A DNA stretch of 64,000 nucleotides from Skermanella pratensis (GCF_008843145.1 NZ_CP030265.1:773001-837000); one strand, 5' to 3'. Numbered from the stretch's first letter, positions 25,276-34,326 are shown. The notes: generated from the letters alone by a model not told the origin. Program-made: numbers and translations.

Positions 25276-25312
25276 TAGGTCGGACTTCGCCCGCAGGGCG
25301 AACTCCGACACC
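25276..25312. repeat. Half copy of the intergenic palindrome family
   Basis: A single hairpin (TAGGTCGG-A-TTCGCCC ... GGGCGAA-C-TCCGACACC) closely resembling the left half of the 106-bp elements at 18491 and 32792. It lies between the Rpn gene and its broken 3' copy. Confidence 0.7.
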
Positions 25313-25347
25313 AGCCACCGACTTGTCCATCATGGAAGACCGGTGCG

Positions 25348-25590
25348 ATGGCAGTGGAGTTCATGCTCGAAGAATACCCGCTTCTACGACGAGGCGTTCG
25401 CCAAGGGCTATGCCAATGGCCAGATCAGGTGCCTGCTCCATGCGATCGAATGCCGCTGTGGATCAGTTCCCGACCACGTGCCTCACCGCATACTCGCCGG
25501 CTCGAACGAAGACCGCGACCGCTGGTTGACGCCATCACCGGCGCCGACAACCTGACCGCCGCCGAACTCGACGCGATCCTGACCCTGCAA
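25348..25590 (+). pseudogene. Decayed copy of the Rpn gene 3' end
   Basis: This stretch mirrors codons from the internal ATG at 24959 of the intact Rpn gene: MAVEFMLEEYPL, then YDEAFAKGYANGQ, then DRW and DAITGADNLTAAELDAILTL. The three blocks are in different frames. A one-base insertion follows EEYPL and a one-base deletion follows DRW. No nuclease core is present, so this is a remnant of a tandem duplication or of a second Rpn gene. Confidence 0.8.
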
Positions 25591-25634
25591 CCGGCCAGAC
25601 ATCGCCACCCACTACGCTTGCAGACGTTCGGGAC

Positions 25635-26371
25635 CTATCCGCGCTTGCCCATGATCTCGCCTGCTTCCCGCTTAGCCGCCTCCGCTCCCGCCGGATCACC
25701 CATTCGCTCAAGACAGCGGGCCGGATTGGAAAGGCTTTGTGCCAGATCACGCGCGAACCGGGCGGGTAACGCCCCGGCGAGCCGCCGCCGTATCTCGACG
25801 GCATCGCGGATGGTGTCGAGCGCCGCGCCATTGTCGCCGGCAGCACCGAGGCGGCCGGACAGGTTATCCAGAAGGCGGGCGCGCTTCCCCTCCTCAATAC
25901 CATCCACTTTCAGAAGCGCACGGCCAATGGCCGCCAGTGGAGCCAGCCGGAAAGTCACCTGCTCCGAAGAGGCCATCGCCCTCCAGCACCCGGCCACGCC
26001 CGGATACGCTCCACCGCCTCGATCAGCCACGACACCAGTGACCGGGGACTCTCCCCATGCAGCGTCGCGATGTCATGCGCGAGGCGCCCGAGACGGTCGA
26101 TCTCGACCGTTTCCGCATGGGCGAGTGCTGCGGCCAGCCAGTCGGGCGCGGCTTGCGGACGTTTGTAAGGCACCCGATGCAGCAGTTCGGCAGCTACTAG
26201 ATCGGGCTGCGGCGCCGGGACCCGAGCGCCCTTTCACCAGCCCAGCGCATCGACCTTGTCCACGACCCGGTCCGGACCCGGCAGGCCGATGTCGGGCGCC
26301 GTCGCGGCCTTGGGCCATCCGTTCGCCTCCGCCACCTTGTCGAGCAGGCGCCCGCGATCATCCCCCTTCAC
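25635..26371 (-). pseudogene. Broken TPR-repeat protein gene
   Basis: Reading from a GTG at 26371 that overlaps the upstream stop as GTGA, the frame gives GDDRGRLLDKVAEANGWP ... VDALGW, hits a TGA at 26234-26236, and then continues in the same frame (KGARVPAPQPDLVAAELLHRV ... SWLIEAVERIRAWPG). Near 25990-26010 it shifts frame and goes on as VAGCWRAMASSEQVTF ... RLLDNLSGRLGAAGDNGAAL and AVEIRRRLAGALP, a tetratricopeptide motif. One nonsense codon and one frameshift therefore break a protein of about 245 residues, which resembles the C-terminal repeat part of STAND-type TPR proteins. Confidence 0.65.
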
Positions 26372-26631
26372 GGGAATTTCCGGCTGTTCTCCACCAGCAG
26401 CACATACAGTTCCTTGATGAAGTCCTGCTGCTTCAGCCGGCCGAACGGCAGGTTGTCGCAGGCGAAGTCCACCAGCCCGTCCGAGGCCCTGGTCGGGACG
26501 ATCTCGAACCCGGCCTTGCGCAGCGCGATGATCACCGCCGTGGCTTGCTTGACGTAATCCTCGTTGAAGAACGACTTGTCCGCGTCCTTGATCGCCAGGG
26601 CGATCGTGTCGCGCAAGAGATTGGTGCTCAC
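26368..26631 (-). CDS. Small conserved-looking protein, function unknown
   Basis: 87 residues from a GTG at 26631, starting [20 protein letters not shown]. It is mixed alpha/beta by eye and has no signal peptide or membrane segment. Its start overlaps the DUF962 gene stop (GTGA), and its own stop overlaps the GTG of the broken TPR gene, so three genes form a translationally coupled chain. I do not recognise the family; the phrase [20 protein letters not shown] suggests a domain that accompanies TPR/STAND proteins, but this is a guess. Confidence 0.6.
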   Translation of the reverse strand: MSTNLLRDTIALAIKDADKSFFNEDYVKQATAVIIALRKAGFEIVPTRASDGLVDFACDNLPFGRLKQQDFIKELYVLLVENSRKFP

Positions 26632-26978
26632 GCCGGCTCCCGTCTGGAGGTGTGGTCCGCGTGACGGCGCATCTCGGCATCCAGGCGCCCCGTCACGAAC
26701 AGGAAGAACATGCGGAAATCGCTCGCCAAAGACCAGAGCGGATAGGTGAAGGTGGCCGGCCGGTTGCGTTCGATCGCCAGGTGGCTGATCCAGGCGAAGG
26801 CATAGCCGGACACGACGGCTGCCAGCGCCAGCCACGGGTCGAGCGTGATCGCCGCCGCCGCCAGCAGGACGAGGGCCAGCGCGGTGCCGGCGAAGTGGAA
26901 GGCCCGGGTGCCCGGCCGGCTGTGCTCAGCCAGGTAATGGGGCCAGAACTCGCGATACGTGGAGTAGTCACGCGCCAT
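26628..26978 (-). CDS. DUF962 / Mpo1-like membrane protein
   Basis: 116 residues with the DUF962 layout: [22 protein letters not shown] near the start, two or three hydrophobic helices, then [28 protein letters not shown]. Family members include the yeast 2-hydroxy fatty acid dioxygenase Mpo1, whose iron-binding histidines correspond to the His residues seen here (HYLAEH, HFAG, SHLAIE). Bacterial function is not established. Heads the three-gene coupled chain. Confidence 0.8.
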   Translation of the reverse strand: MARDYSTYREFWPHYLAEHSRPGTRAFHFAGTALALVLLAAAAITLDPWLALAAVVSGYAFAWISHLAIERNRPATFTYPLWSLASDFRMFFLFVTGRLDAEMRRHADHTSRREPA

Positions 26979-27138
26979 ATGGTCCTCCAGGGATCATCCC
27001 GCCGATCCCACCGAATCGCCCCCGTCCTTGCAAACAGGCGGCGCGGGGCATAAGTCAAGTACCCTTGACGGATAGTCACGGGCGCCGCCGCACGGCGCGC
27101 GTCCGGCCCGATACCCAGAAAAGAAACAGGAACGCATC

Positions 27139-28158
27139 ATGGGCTACAAGGTCGCGGTCATCGGCGCCACCGGCAATGTCGGGCGCGAGATGTTGACCAC
27201 CCTGGCGGAGCGCAATTTCCCGGTCGACGCCGTCGCCGCCCTCGCGTCGGAGAAGTCGATCGGCACGCAGGTCTCGTTCGGCGAGAAGGACATCCTGGAT
27301 GTCCAGGACCTCGCCAAGTTCGACTTCCGGGGCTGGGACATCGCGCTCTCGTCGCCCGGCAGCAAGGTCTCCGCCCAGTTCTCGCCCAAGGCCGCCGGCG
27401 CCGGCTGCGTCGTGATCGACAACACGTCCCATTTCCGCATGGAACCGGACGTGCCCCTGGTCGTGCCCGAGGTCAATCCCGAGGCGCTGGCCGGCTACAC
27501 CAGGCGCAACATCGTCGCCAACCCCAATTGCTCGACCATCCAGATGGTGGTGGCGCTGAAGCCGCTGCACGACCTCGCCCGCATCAAGCGCATCGTGGTC
27601 TCGACCTACCAGTCGGTATCGGGGGCGGGACGTGACGGCATGGACGAGCTGTTCAACCAGACCCGCGCCATCTACGTGAACGACCCGGTCGAGAAGCGCA
27701 AGTTCGACAAGCAGATCGCCTTCAACGTCATTCCCCACATCGACAGCTTCATGGAGGACGGCACCACCCGGGAGGAGTGGAAGATGATGGTCGAGACCAA
27801 GAAGATCCTCGACCCCCGCATCACCGTCACCGCCACCTGCGTGCGCGTGCCGGTCTTCATCGGCCACGCCGAGGCGGTGAACGTGGAGTTCGAACGATCG
27901 ATCAGCGCGGACGAGGCGATCGAGGCGCTGCGGGAGGCGCCCGGCATCACCGTGATCGACCACCGCACCGATGAGGGCTTCGTCACCCCGGTGGAATGCG
28001 CCGGCGACGACCCCGTGTTCGTCTCGCGGATCCGGGAGGATTTCTCGGTCGAGAACGGCCTGAACCTGTGGATCGTCGCCGACAACCTGCGCAAGGGCGC
28101 CGCCCTCAACGCGGTGCAGATCGCCGAACTGCTGATCCAGGATCACCTGCGGAAGTAA
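27139..28158 (+). CDS. asd: Aspartate-semialdehyde dehydrogenase
   Basis: Reduces aspartyl phosphate to the semialdehyde used for lysine, diaminopimelate, methionine, threonine and isoleucine. The 339-residue protein shows the NADP motif VIGATGNVGREML, the catalytic cysteine in NPNCSTIQM and the catalytic His region FIGHAEAVNVEF. Start MGYKVAVIGATG is normal. Monocistronic by position. Confidence 0.96.
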   Translation: MGYKVAVIGATGNVGREMLTTLAERNFPVDAVAALASEKSIGTQVSFGEKDILDVQDLAKFDFRGWDIALSSPGSKVSAQFSPKAAGAGCVVIDNTSHFRMEPDVPLVVPEVNPEALAGYTRRNIVANPNCSTIQMVVALKPLHDLARIKRIVVSTYQSVSGAGRDGMDELFNQTRAIYVNDPVEKRKFDKQIAFNVIPHIDSFMEDGTTREEWKMMVETKKILDPRITVTATCVRVPVFIGHAEAVNVEFERSISADEAIEALREAPGITVIDHRTDEGFVTPVECAGDDPVFVSRIREDFSVENGLNLWIVADNLRKGAALNAVQIAELLIQDHLRK

Positions 28159-28181
28159 CGGGCGGTAACACGCCTCCTTCA

Positions 28182-28275
28182 TCATGACCGGACTTGATCC
28201 GGTCATCCACGCGCGAACTCCATCATGCTGGTTCGCGCGTGGATGCGCGGGTCAAGCCCGCGCATGAGGAGATCA
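28182..28275. repeat. Nested inverted repeats after asd
   Basis: Three stems follow each other: GACCGGACTTGATCCGGTC, a longer CACGCGCGAAC/GTTCGCGCGTG pair, and GCGCGGGTCAAGCCCGCGC. The first and last are short near-perfect palindromes of the kind 'GGACTTGATCC', common in intergenic DNA of related bacteria; similar ones appear at 50394-50575. They may serve as terminators between asd and the convergent pdxY. Confidence 0.6.
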
Positions 28276-28339
28276 GGTGCCGGATCACCGTGGATCATCC
28301 CTGTCCATCGCCGTAATCTGTGGCAAAAATTCCTTTTCC

Positions 28340-29200
28340 CTACCGCACCTTGGCGACGTCGAACAGCCGTCCCGGGCGCACCAGCTCGTCCTGGGCGGCG
28401 ATCAGCTGAAGCTCCCGCGTGCCGGCCTTCAGGGTCGCGGCGAACACGGCATAGATCGCCGCCGCGGCGTGGCCGAGCGCCGCCGCCGCATCGCCGGTCT
28501 CCAGGTACTTCGCCAGGAACACCGCGGCCACGCAGTCGCCCGCCCCGTTGGGCGGCGGGTCGAGCGGCAGGCGGGGGGTCGCCACCACATAGGCGCCGTC
28601 CGGCGTGTCCAGCAGCATCTCGATGGTGTCGGAGGCAGCTTCCGCACGGGTCAGGCTGGTCAGAAGCACCAGCTTCGGCCCCAGCGCGCGGACGGCCGAC
28701 GCGGCGGCCAGGGCGTCCTCCATCGAGCGGATCTCGTGCCCGGTCAGGAACTCCAGCTCGAACTGGTTGGGGGTGATGATGCCGGCGGCCGGGACCGCAT
28801 GCGCCCGCATGAAGCTCCGGATGTCCTCGCTGACGAAGAAGCCACGCCCAACGTCGCCCATCACCGGGTCGCAGCAATAGACCGCCCGGGGGTTGCCGGC
28901 CTGGACCCGGCGGACCGTCTCGACGATCACCTGGCCCAGGGCGGCCCCGCCCATGTAGCCGGACAGCACGGCGCCGCAGCGGTCCAGGCCGCCGCGCTGG
29001 CCGATGCCGTCGATCACGTCCGCGATATGCTCGGGCGTGAAGACCTGGCCGGTCCAGGACCCGTAGCCGGTATGGTTGGAGAACTGGACGGTATTGACCG
29101 CCATCGCGTCGAACCCGAGGCGCTGGAGCGGGAACACGGCCGCACGGTTGCCGACATAGCCGAAGGCGACGTGGGACTGGATGCTGAGGATCTGTTTCAT
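28340..29200 (-). CDS. pdxY: Pyridoxal kinase PdxY
   Basis: A 286-residue ribokinase-superfamily enzyme that phosphorylates pyridoxal to PLP in the B6 salvage pathway. Signature pieces: ILSIQSHVAFGYVGN at the start, YCCDPVMGD in the middle, and the anion-hole/catalytic-base motif NGAGDCVAAVF near residue 220. Its ATG overlaps the stop of the GGDEF gene by four bases (ATGA), so the two are co-transcribed and possibly coupled. Confidence 0.93.
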   Translation of the reverse strand: MKQILSIQSHVAFGYVGNRAAVFPLQRLGFDAMAVNTVQFSNHTGYGSWTGQVFTPEHIADVIDGIGQRGGLDRCGAVLSGYMGGAALGQVIVETVRRVQAGNPRAVYCCDPVMGDVGRGFFVSEDIRSFMRAHAVPAAGIITPNQFELEFLTGHEIRSMEDALAAASAVRALGPKLVLLTSLTRAEAASDTIEMLLDTPDGAYVVATPRLPLDPPPNGAGDCVAAVFLAKYLETGDAAAALGHAAAAIYAVFAATLKAGTRELQLIAAQDELVRPGRLFDVAKVR

Positions 29201-30573
29201 GGCGCCGCCAACGGTGCCACAAGCTCGCGCGCCGCACCAGCCCGCATGACGCGGTTCCGCCCCGCGGCCTTGGCCTCGTAGAGCGCCTGGTCTGCCCGCG
29301 CCAGCGGCTGCTCGATCCGGCTGTCGTCGCGCCGGCCCTCGGCCACGCCCAGGCTGACGGTGAAGCGGATCCCGGCGTCGGGCGCGCCTGCGGCGGACAT
29401 GGCGGGCAGGCGCAGGCCGGCGACATGGTGGCGGACCCGCTCCGCCACGGCCACGGCCTCGTCCTCGCGGGCCTCGGGCAGCAGGACGGCGAACTCCTCG
29501 CCGCCCATGCGGCCGGCCAGGTCGTTCTCGCGGATCACCGGGCGGAAGGCGGACGCCAGGAGCATCAGCGCCTCGTCGCCGACCGCGTGCCCGTAGGTGT
29601 CGTTGATCCGCTTGAAATGGTCGACATCGGCCATGATCAGGCTGAACGGGGTGCCGGACCGGCGCAGCCGCGCCATCTCGCGCTCGGCGCAGTCGAGCAG
29701 GTGGCGCCGGTTTGCGATGCCGGTCAGCGGGTCGGTGGTCGCCAGCAGCACCAGCTCCGCCTCGGTCCGCTTGCGGCCGGTGATGTCCCGGATCATGGCG
29801 GTGAAGATCGGGCCTTCCGGTCCCGCGGAGCGGGACAGCGAGATCTCGACCGGGAAGCCGGTGCCGTCGCGGTGCCGGCCGCTTACCTCCGGCCGGTCGG
29901 CCATGACCTGCGAGGTCACGGCGTTGCGCAGGAACTCGCCGAAATGGGCGGAATGCCGGGCGTGAAGCGGTTCGGGGATCAGGCGCGACAGCGGCTCGCC
30001 CAGGATCTCGTCGGTGCGGTAGCCGAACATCAGTTCCGCCGCAGGATTGAACAGGACGATGCGCTGGCCGGCATCGACCGACACGACCGCGTCGTGGGCG
30101 AGGTCCAGGATGTTTTTCAGCCGCGCCTCCGACCGGCGCAGCCGCTCCTCCAGCTGGCCGCGCGCGATCGCGTGCCGCACCGCGCGCTCGATCATGGCGT
30201 CCTCGAACTCGCCCTTGACCAGGAAGTCCTGGGCGCCGGCCTCGACCGCGGCGAGCGCCATGTCGTTGTCGCTCAGCCCGGTCAGGACGATCAGGGGCAC
30301 GGTGGGGGCGGCGCGGCGAATCACGCCGATGGTCGGGAAGCCCTGGCTGTCCGGCAGCGACAGGTCGAGCAGGACGACGTCGAACCGCATCTCCGCCAGC
30401 AGCTTCAGCGCATGCGCCAGCGTCTCGACCCAGGTCACCTCGAACTGGCCGCGCCGGCCTCCAAGTGCCCGGGTGACGAGACCGGCGTCGCCCGGCTGGT
30501 CCTCGACGAGCAGGACGCTTATGGTCTCGACGGTATGGCCTGCGGGAGTGAACATTCTATGGCGGTCCGCCAT
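29197..30573 (-). CDS. Response regulator with PAS and GGDEF domains, probable diguanylate cyclase
   Basis: About 458 residues from the ATG at 30573 (MADRHRMFTP; a second ATG six codons later is equally possible). The receiver domain (SVLLVEDQPGDA, VVLLDLSLPDSQG, VKGEFEDAM) has the phosphoacceptor Asp. A PAS domain follows (LDLAHDAVVSVDAGQRIV ... IRDITGRKR), then a GGDEF domain with an intact active site MGGEEFAVL and an inhibitory RxxD site (REND) five residues before it. It should make cyclic di-GMP in response to a partner histidine kinase, which is not in view. Overlaps pdxY by four bases. Confidence 0.9.
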   Translation of the reverse strand: MADRHRMFTPAGHTVETISVLLVEDQPGDAGLVTRALGGRRGQFEVTWVETLAHALKLLAEMRFDVVLLDLSLPDSQGFPTIGVIRRAAPTVPLIVLTGLSDNDMALAAVEAGAQDFLVKGEFEDAMIERAVRHAIARGQLEERLRRSEARLKNILDLAHDAVVSVDAGQRIVLFNPAAELMFGYRTDEILGEPLSRLIPEPLHARHSAHFGEFLRNAVTSQVMADRPEVSGRHRDGTGFPVEISLSRSAGPEGPIFTAMIRDITGRKRTEAELVLLATTDPLTGIANRRHLLDCAEREMARLRRSGTPFSLIMADVDHFKRINDTYGHAVGDEALMLLASAFRPVIRENDLAGRMGGEEFAVLLPEAREDEAVAVAERVRHHVAGLRLPAMSAAGAPDAGIRFTVSLGVAEGRRDDSRIEQPLARADQALYEAKAAGRNRVMRAGAARELVAPLAAP

Positions 30574-30786
30574 CCGCCAGGGGGAGCGGAGCCTCCCGGG
30601 CATGGGCGATTCAACGGTGGAAACGACGATATCATAACAAATTGCGAGGGAGGTAGGGCGCAAAATTCACCACCTGAAGGTGGCGCGTCATTGTGCTGCA
30701 CCTCCGCCCATGTCGCCGATTGCCCTTTGCCGCACCTGCGCTGTAAGGTCCCGGCCAATCAGAACGGCATCTTCGGGAGACCACCC

Positions 30787-31668
30787 ATGGCAATGACTGT
30801 CCGCCCCCGTCGCAGCGTCCTTTACATGCCGGGGTCCAACCCCCGGGCCATGGAGAAGGGGAAGACCCTGCAGGCAGACGGGCTGATCCTCGACCTGGAG
30901 GATGCGGTCGCTCCCGATGCCAAGGCCCAGGCCCGGACCCAGATCGGCGACGCGATCCGGGGCGGCGGCTACGGCCGGCGCGAGCTGATCGTCCGGACCA
31001 ACGGGCTCAACACCCCCTGGGGCTACGAGGACCTGGTGTTCGCCGCCACCTCGGGCGCCGACGCGGTGCTTCTGCCCAAGGTCGAATCGGCCGACATGGT
31101 CCGCCAGGCGGAGCAGGTGCTCGTGGTGTCCGGGGCTCCGGCCGACCAGAAGATCTGGTGCATGATGGAGACCCCGCTGGCGATGCTGAACGTCAAGGAG
31201 ATCGCCGGCGCCTCGCCCCGCCTGGGCGGCCTGGTGATGGGGACGTCCGACCTCGCCAAGGACCTCCACGCCGCCCACACGCGCGACCGCCTGCCGATGA
31301 TCACCAGCCTGGGCTTGTGCCTGCTGGCGGCGCGGGCCTACGGCCTCGCCATCCTGGACGGCGTCTATCTCGACCTGAACGACGACGACGGCTTCGCCGC
31401 CAGCTGCCGGCAGGGGCTGGAGCTGGGTTTCGACGGCAAGACCCTGATCCACCCCAAGACGCTGGCCGCCGCCAACGCGGTGTTCGGCCCGTCGGCGGAG
31501 GAGGTGGCCTGGTCCCGCCGGATCATCGACGCCTACCAGGCCGCCGTGGCCGAGGGGAAGGGCGTGGTGCTGGTGGACGGCAAGCTGGTGGAGAACCTGC
31601 ATGTCGAGAACGCCCGCCGCCTGGTGTCGCTCGCCGAGGCGATCGAGGCCATGGACGCCGCCGCCTGA
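30787..31668 (+). CDS. HpcH/HpaI-CitE family malyl-CoA lyase or malyl-CoA thioesterase (Mcl2-like)
   Basis: 293 residues with the CitE-like fold: RRSVLYMPGSNPRAMEKG at the start, LILDLEDAVAPDAK (metal/CoA site), LLPKVESADMV, and GFDGKTLIHPKTL. The short N-terminus and these motifs look closer to Mcl2-type (3S)-malyl-CoA thioesterase/CoA lyases than to the longer Mcl1. The gene lies 41 bases before mesaconyl-CoA hydratase, so its substrate is likely malyl-CoA or beta-methylmalyl-CoA in C2 assimilation. Lyase versus thioesterase cannot be decided by eye. Confidence 0.82.
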   Translation: MAMTVRPRRSVLYMPGSNPRAMEKGKTLQADGLILDLEDAVAPDAKAQARTQIGDAIRGGGYGRRELIVRTNGLNTPWGYEDLVFAATSGADAVLLPKVESADMVRQAEQVLVVSGAPADQKIWCMMETPLAMLNVKEIAGASPRLGGLVMGTSDLAKDLHAAHTRDRLPMITSLGLCLLAARAYGLAILDGVYLDLNDDDGFAASCRQGLELGFDGKTLIHPKTLAAANAVFGPSAEEVAWSRRIIDAYQAAVAEGKGVVLVDGKLVENLHVENARRLVSLAEAIEAMDAAA

Positions 31669-31709
31669 CACCCCCATCCCAGTTCCCGCGTCAGGAGAGA
31701 GCCAAGGCC

Positions 31710-32768
31710 ATGACCAAGACCAATCCCGGCAACTATTTCGAAGATTTCCGCCTGGGCCAGGAGATCGTCCACGCCACGCCGCGCACGGTGACCGAAGGCG
31801 ATATGGCGCTCTACGTGGCGCTCACCGGTTCCCGCTTCGCCCTGCATTCGGCCGATACCTTCGCCCAGGACCTCGGGTTCGAAGGGGCGACGATCGACGA
31901 CGTGCTTGCCTTCCACGTGGTGTTCGGCAAGACCGTGCCCGACGTCTCGCTGAACGCCGTCGCCAACCTGGGCTACGCCGCCTGCCGCTTCGGCGAGCCG
32001 GTCTATCCCGGCGACACCCTGTCCTCGGTCTCCCAGGTGATCGGCCTCAAGGAGAATTCCAACGGCAAGACCGGCACGGTCTATGTCCGCTCGGTCGGCG
32101 TCAACCAGCGGGACGAGATGGTGCTGGACTATTGCCGCTGGGTGATGGTCCGCAAGCGCGACGAATCGGCGCCGGCGCCCGACCCGGTGGTTCCCGAGCT
32201 GCCCGACGCCGTCGCGGTCCACGACCTGATCGTGCCGACCGGCGCCGGCTTCGCCGTGTACGACACGGTCGCGGCGGGCTCCCCGCACCTGTGGGACGAC
32301 TACGAGGAGGGCGAGCGGATCGACCATGCCGACGGCATGACGATCGAGGAGGCGGAGCACGCCATGGCGACCCGCCTCTACCAGAACACCGCGCGCGTCC
32401 ACTTCAACCAGCATACCGAGAAGGACGGGCGGTTCGGCCGGCGGCTGATCTATGGCGGCCATATCATCAGCATCGCCCGCGCCCTCAGCTTCAACGGGCT
32501 GGCCAACGCGGTCCGCATCGCCGCGATCAACGGCGGGCGCCACGTCGCCCCGACCTTCGCGGGCGACACCATCTACGCCTGGAGCGAGGTGCTGGAAAAG
32601 CACGAGCTGCCCGGCCGCCACGACATCGGCGTGCTTCGCCTGCGCACCGTCGCCGCCAAGGACCGGCCCTGCGCCGACTTCCCCGGCACCGGGGCGGACG
32701 GGAAGACGGACCCATCCGTCGTGCTCGACCTCGACTACACCGTGCTGATGCCGCGCCGGGTGTCCTGA
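31710..32768 (+). CDS. mch: Mesaconyl-CoA hydratase (beta-methylmalyl-CoA dehydratase)
   Basis: A 352-residue double hot-dog MaoC-type hydratase of the ethylmalonyl-CoA pathway, converting mesaconyl-CoA to beta-methylmalyl-CoA. The N-terminal MaoC half starts NYFEDFRLGQEIVHATPRTV; the second half carries TARVHFNQHTEKDGRFGRRLIYGGHIISIARAL (quoted in pieces: ARVHFNQHTEKDGRFG and RRLIYGGHIISIARAL), with the catalytic Asp/His region. AGGAGA lies ten bases upstream of the ATG. Pairing with the malyl-CoA lyase-like gene is the usual arrangement for this pathway. Confidence 0.9.
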   Translation: MTKTNPGNYFEDFRLGQEIVHATPRTVTEGDMALYVALTGSRFALHSADTFAQDLGFEGATIDDVLAFHVVFGKTVPDVSLNAVANLGYAACRFGEPVYPGDTLSSVSQVIGLKENSNGKTGTVYVRSVGVNQRDEMVLDYCRWVMVRKRDESAPAPDPVVPELPDAVAVHDLIVPTGAGFAVYDTVAAGSPHLWDDYEEGERIDHADGMTIEEAEHAMATRLYQNTARVHFNQHTEKDGRFGRRLIYGGHIISIARALSFNGLANAVRIAAINGGRHVAPTFAGDTIYAWSEVLEKHELPGRHDIGVLRLRTVAAKDRPCADFPGTGADGKTDPSVVLDLDYTVLMPRRVS

Positions 32769-32791
32769 CCGGCCCAGAAGCCGGAGTGTCG

Positions 32792-32897
32792 TAGGTCGGC
32801 CTTCGCCCGTCAGGGCGAACGCCGACACCCTGCGTCAACGCTCCGGCCACGCTGTCGGCGTCGGCCTTCGGCCGAGGCCGACCTACGATAAATCAAT
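32792..32897. repeat. 106-bp palindromic intergenic element, copy 2
   Basis: Differs from the copy at 18491-18596 at one position only (GCGTCAACGC here, GCGTCAAGGC there) and in the same orientation. It begins 24 bases after the mch stop. Both copies follow directly behind a plus-strand gene and precede a minus-strand gene, consistent with preferred insertion or retention at convergent 3' ends. Confidence 0.85.
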
Positions 32898-32913
32898 AAG
32901 AAAATTGTGCCGT

Positions 32914-34326
32914 TCACGAGGGCTCGCGGTCCTTCCCCGCTTCGGGATCGCGGGCCAGCGTGAGCACGGCATGGGCCGCGGCGTCTGCCATCTGGTGGAG
33001 CACGGTGGCGTCGATGTTCGTCAGGTCGTCGCAGGCTTGATGGTAGCAGGGGTCGTACGGCTGCCCGGCGGTGCCGCCGAACCGGGCGGCCGACTCCTCC
33101 GACTTGATCTCCCCGGCGCCGGTATAGAGCCCGCCGGTCGGGATGCCCGCCCGGGCGAAGGGCGCGTGGTCCGATCCGCCGCGCATCGGGGTGGATCCGG
33201 CCTCCAGCCCGATCGAGGCGAAATAGTCCCTGAACACCCGTGCGATCGCGGCCGGGCCGTCATAGATCAGCCGGCCCGGATTGGGCGAGCCCAGCATGTC
33301 GAAGTTGAGCACGGCGGCCAGCCTGCCGCGCTCCTCCTCCGTCAGGGACTGGAGATGGTGGCGGGAGCCGACCAGCCCGACCTCCTCGGCGCCCCAGAAG
33401 GCGAACCTGACCCGGTTGGCCGGGGGCTCGCCGCCACCGAGCCCGCCCTCGCCGAGCCCGGCCATGCGGAGCGCGGTCTCCAGGACGACGGCCGAGCCAC
33501 TGCCGTTGTCGTTGATGCCCGGTCCCTCGGGCACGCCGTCCAGGTGCGCTCCGACCAGAACGGTCTTTCCGGTGGTCCCCTCCGGCCCGTCGGCCAGGAC
33601 GTTGCGGCTCGACCGGGTGCCGGTGCGGGCATCGACCGCCAGCCGGATCTCCGGCCGGGCCTCGCGCAGCCGCGCGCCATAGTCCGCCGGGACGCCGACG
33701 ACCGGGACCGGCGCCGGATCGCCCAACTGGCCGCGGAAGGCGCCCGTGCGCCCCTCCGTGCCCTCGTTGTAGATCACGACGCCCTTGGCCCCGGCCGCCG
33801 CGGCGTGGCCGACCTTGGTCTGGAAGGTGCAGGTGCCGCGCTGGACCAGGGCGACGGCGCCGCGGGTGAAGCCCTGGAAGTCGGACGCCTCGCAGGCGAG
33901 CGGCGAGCCCGACGGAGGGACCGCGGGAGCGGTCACGTCGCCGCTGCCGGAATTGGCGAGGGTCCTGAGCAGGTCCCGCTCGATCGCGATGCCCGGCGCG
34001 GTCAGCACGGGTGGCGCGTTCTCCTCGAAGAAGGGGAACTCGAACTCTTCGAAGCGGACCGCGTAGCCGGCCTCTTCCAGCATGGCCGCGACATGGTCGG
34101 CGGATTGCTCGTGGCCGGGCCGTCCGGCGGCCCGGTTGCCGCCGTTCTCCTCGGCGATCCGCTGGAACGAGCGGAGATGAGTCATGACGCCGTCTTCCGT
34201 CACCGCGTCCCGGAGCGCCTCGGTGGCCGCCATGTCGGCAACGGCCGGGACTGCGGCGAGACACAGGGCGCCGGCCAGGACGGCATGGCGCGCGGCGGAC
34301 ATCCACGTCGACGCTCCATCTCGCAT
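32914..34326 (-). CDS. Secreted M28-family zinc aminopeptidase with PA domain
   Basis: 470 residues from the ATG at 34326 (GGAG eight bases upstream). A signal peptide (RHAVLAGALCLAAVPAVADM) precedes an N-terminal lid, a protease-associated domain at about residues 130-240 (RGAVALVQRGTCTFQTKVG), then the M28 core with VGAHLDGVPEGPGINDN, FWGAEEVGLVGS, NFDMLGSPN and CYHQACDDLTN giving the zinc ligands. It should cleave N-terminal residues from peptides in the periplasm or outside. No export partner is visible. Confidence 0.9.
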   Translation of the reverse strand: MRDGASTWMSAARHAVLAGALCLAAVPAVADMAATEALRDAVTEDGVMTHLRSFQRIAEENGGNRAAGRPGHEQSADHVAAMLEEAGYAVRFEEFEFPFFEENAPPVLTAPGIAIERDLLRTLANSGSGDVTAPAVPPSGSPLACEASDFQGFTRGAVALVQRGTCTFQTKVGHAAAAGAKGVVIYNEGTEGRTGAFRGQLGDPAPVPVVGVPADYGARLREARPEIRLAVDARTGTRSSRNVLADGPEGTTGKTVLVGAHLDGVPEGPGINDNGSGSAVVLETALRMAGLGEGGLGGGEPPANRVRFAFWGAEEVGLVGSRHHLQSLTEEERGRLAAVLNFDMLGSPNPGRLIYDGPAAIARVFRDYFASIGLEAGSTPMRGGSDHAPFARAGIPTGGLYTGAGEIKSEESAARFGGTAGQPYDPCYHQACDDLTNIDATVLHQMADAAAHAVLTLARDPEAGKDREPS

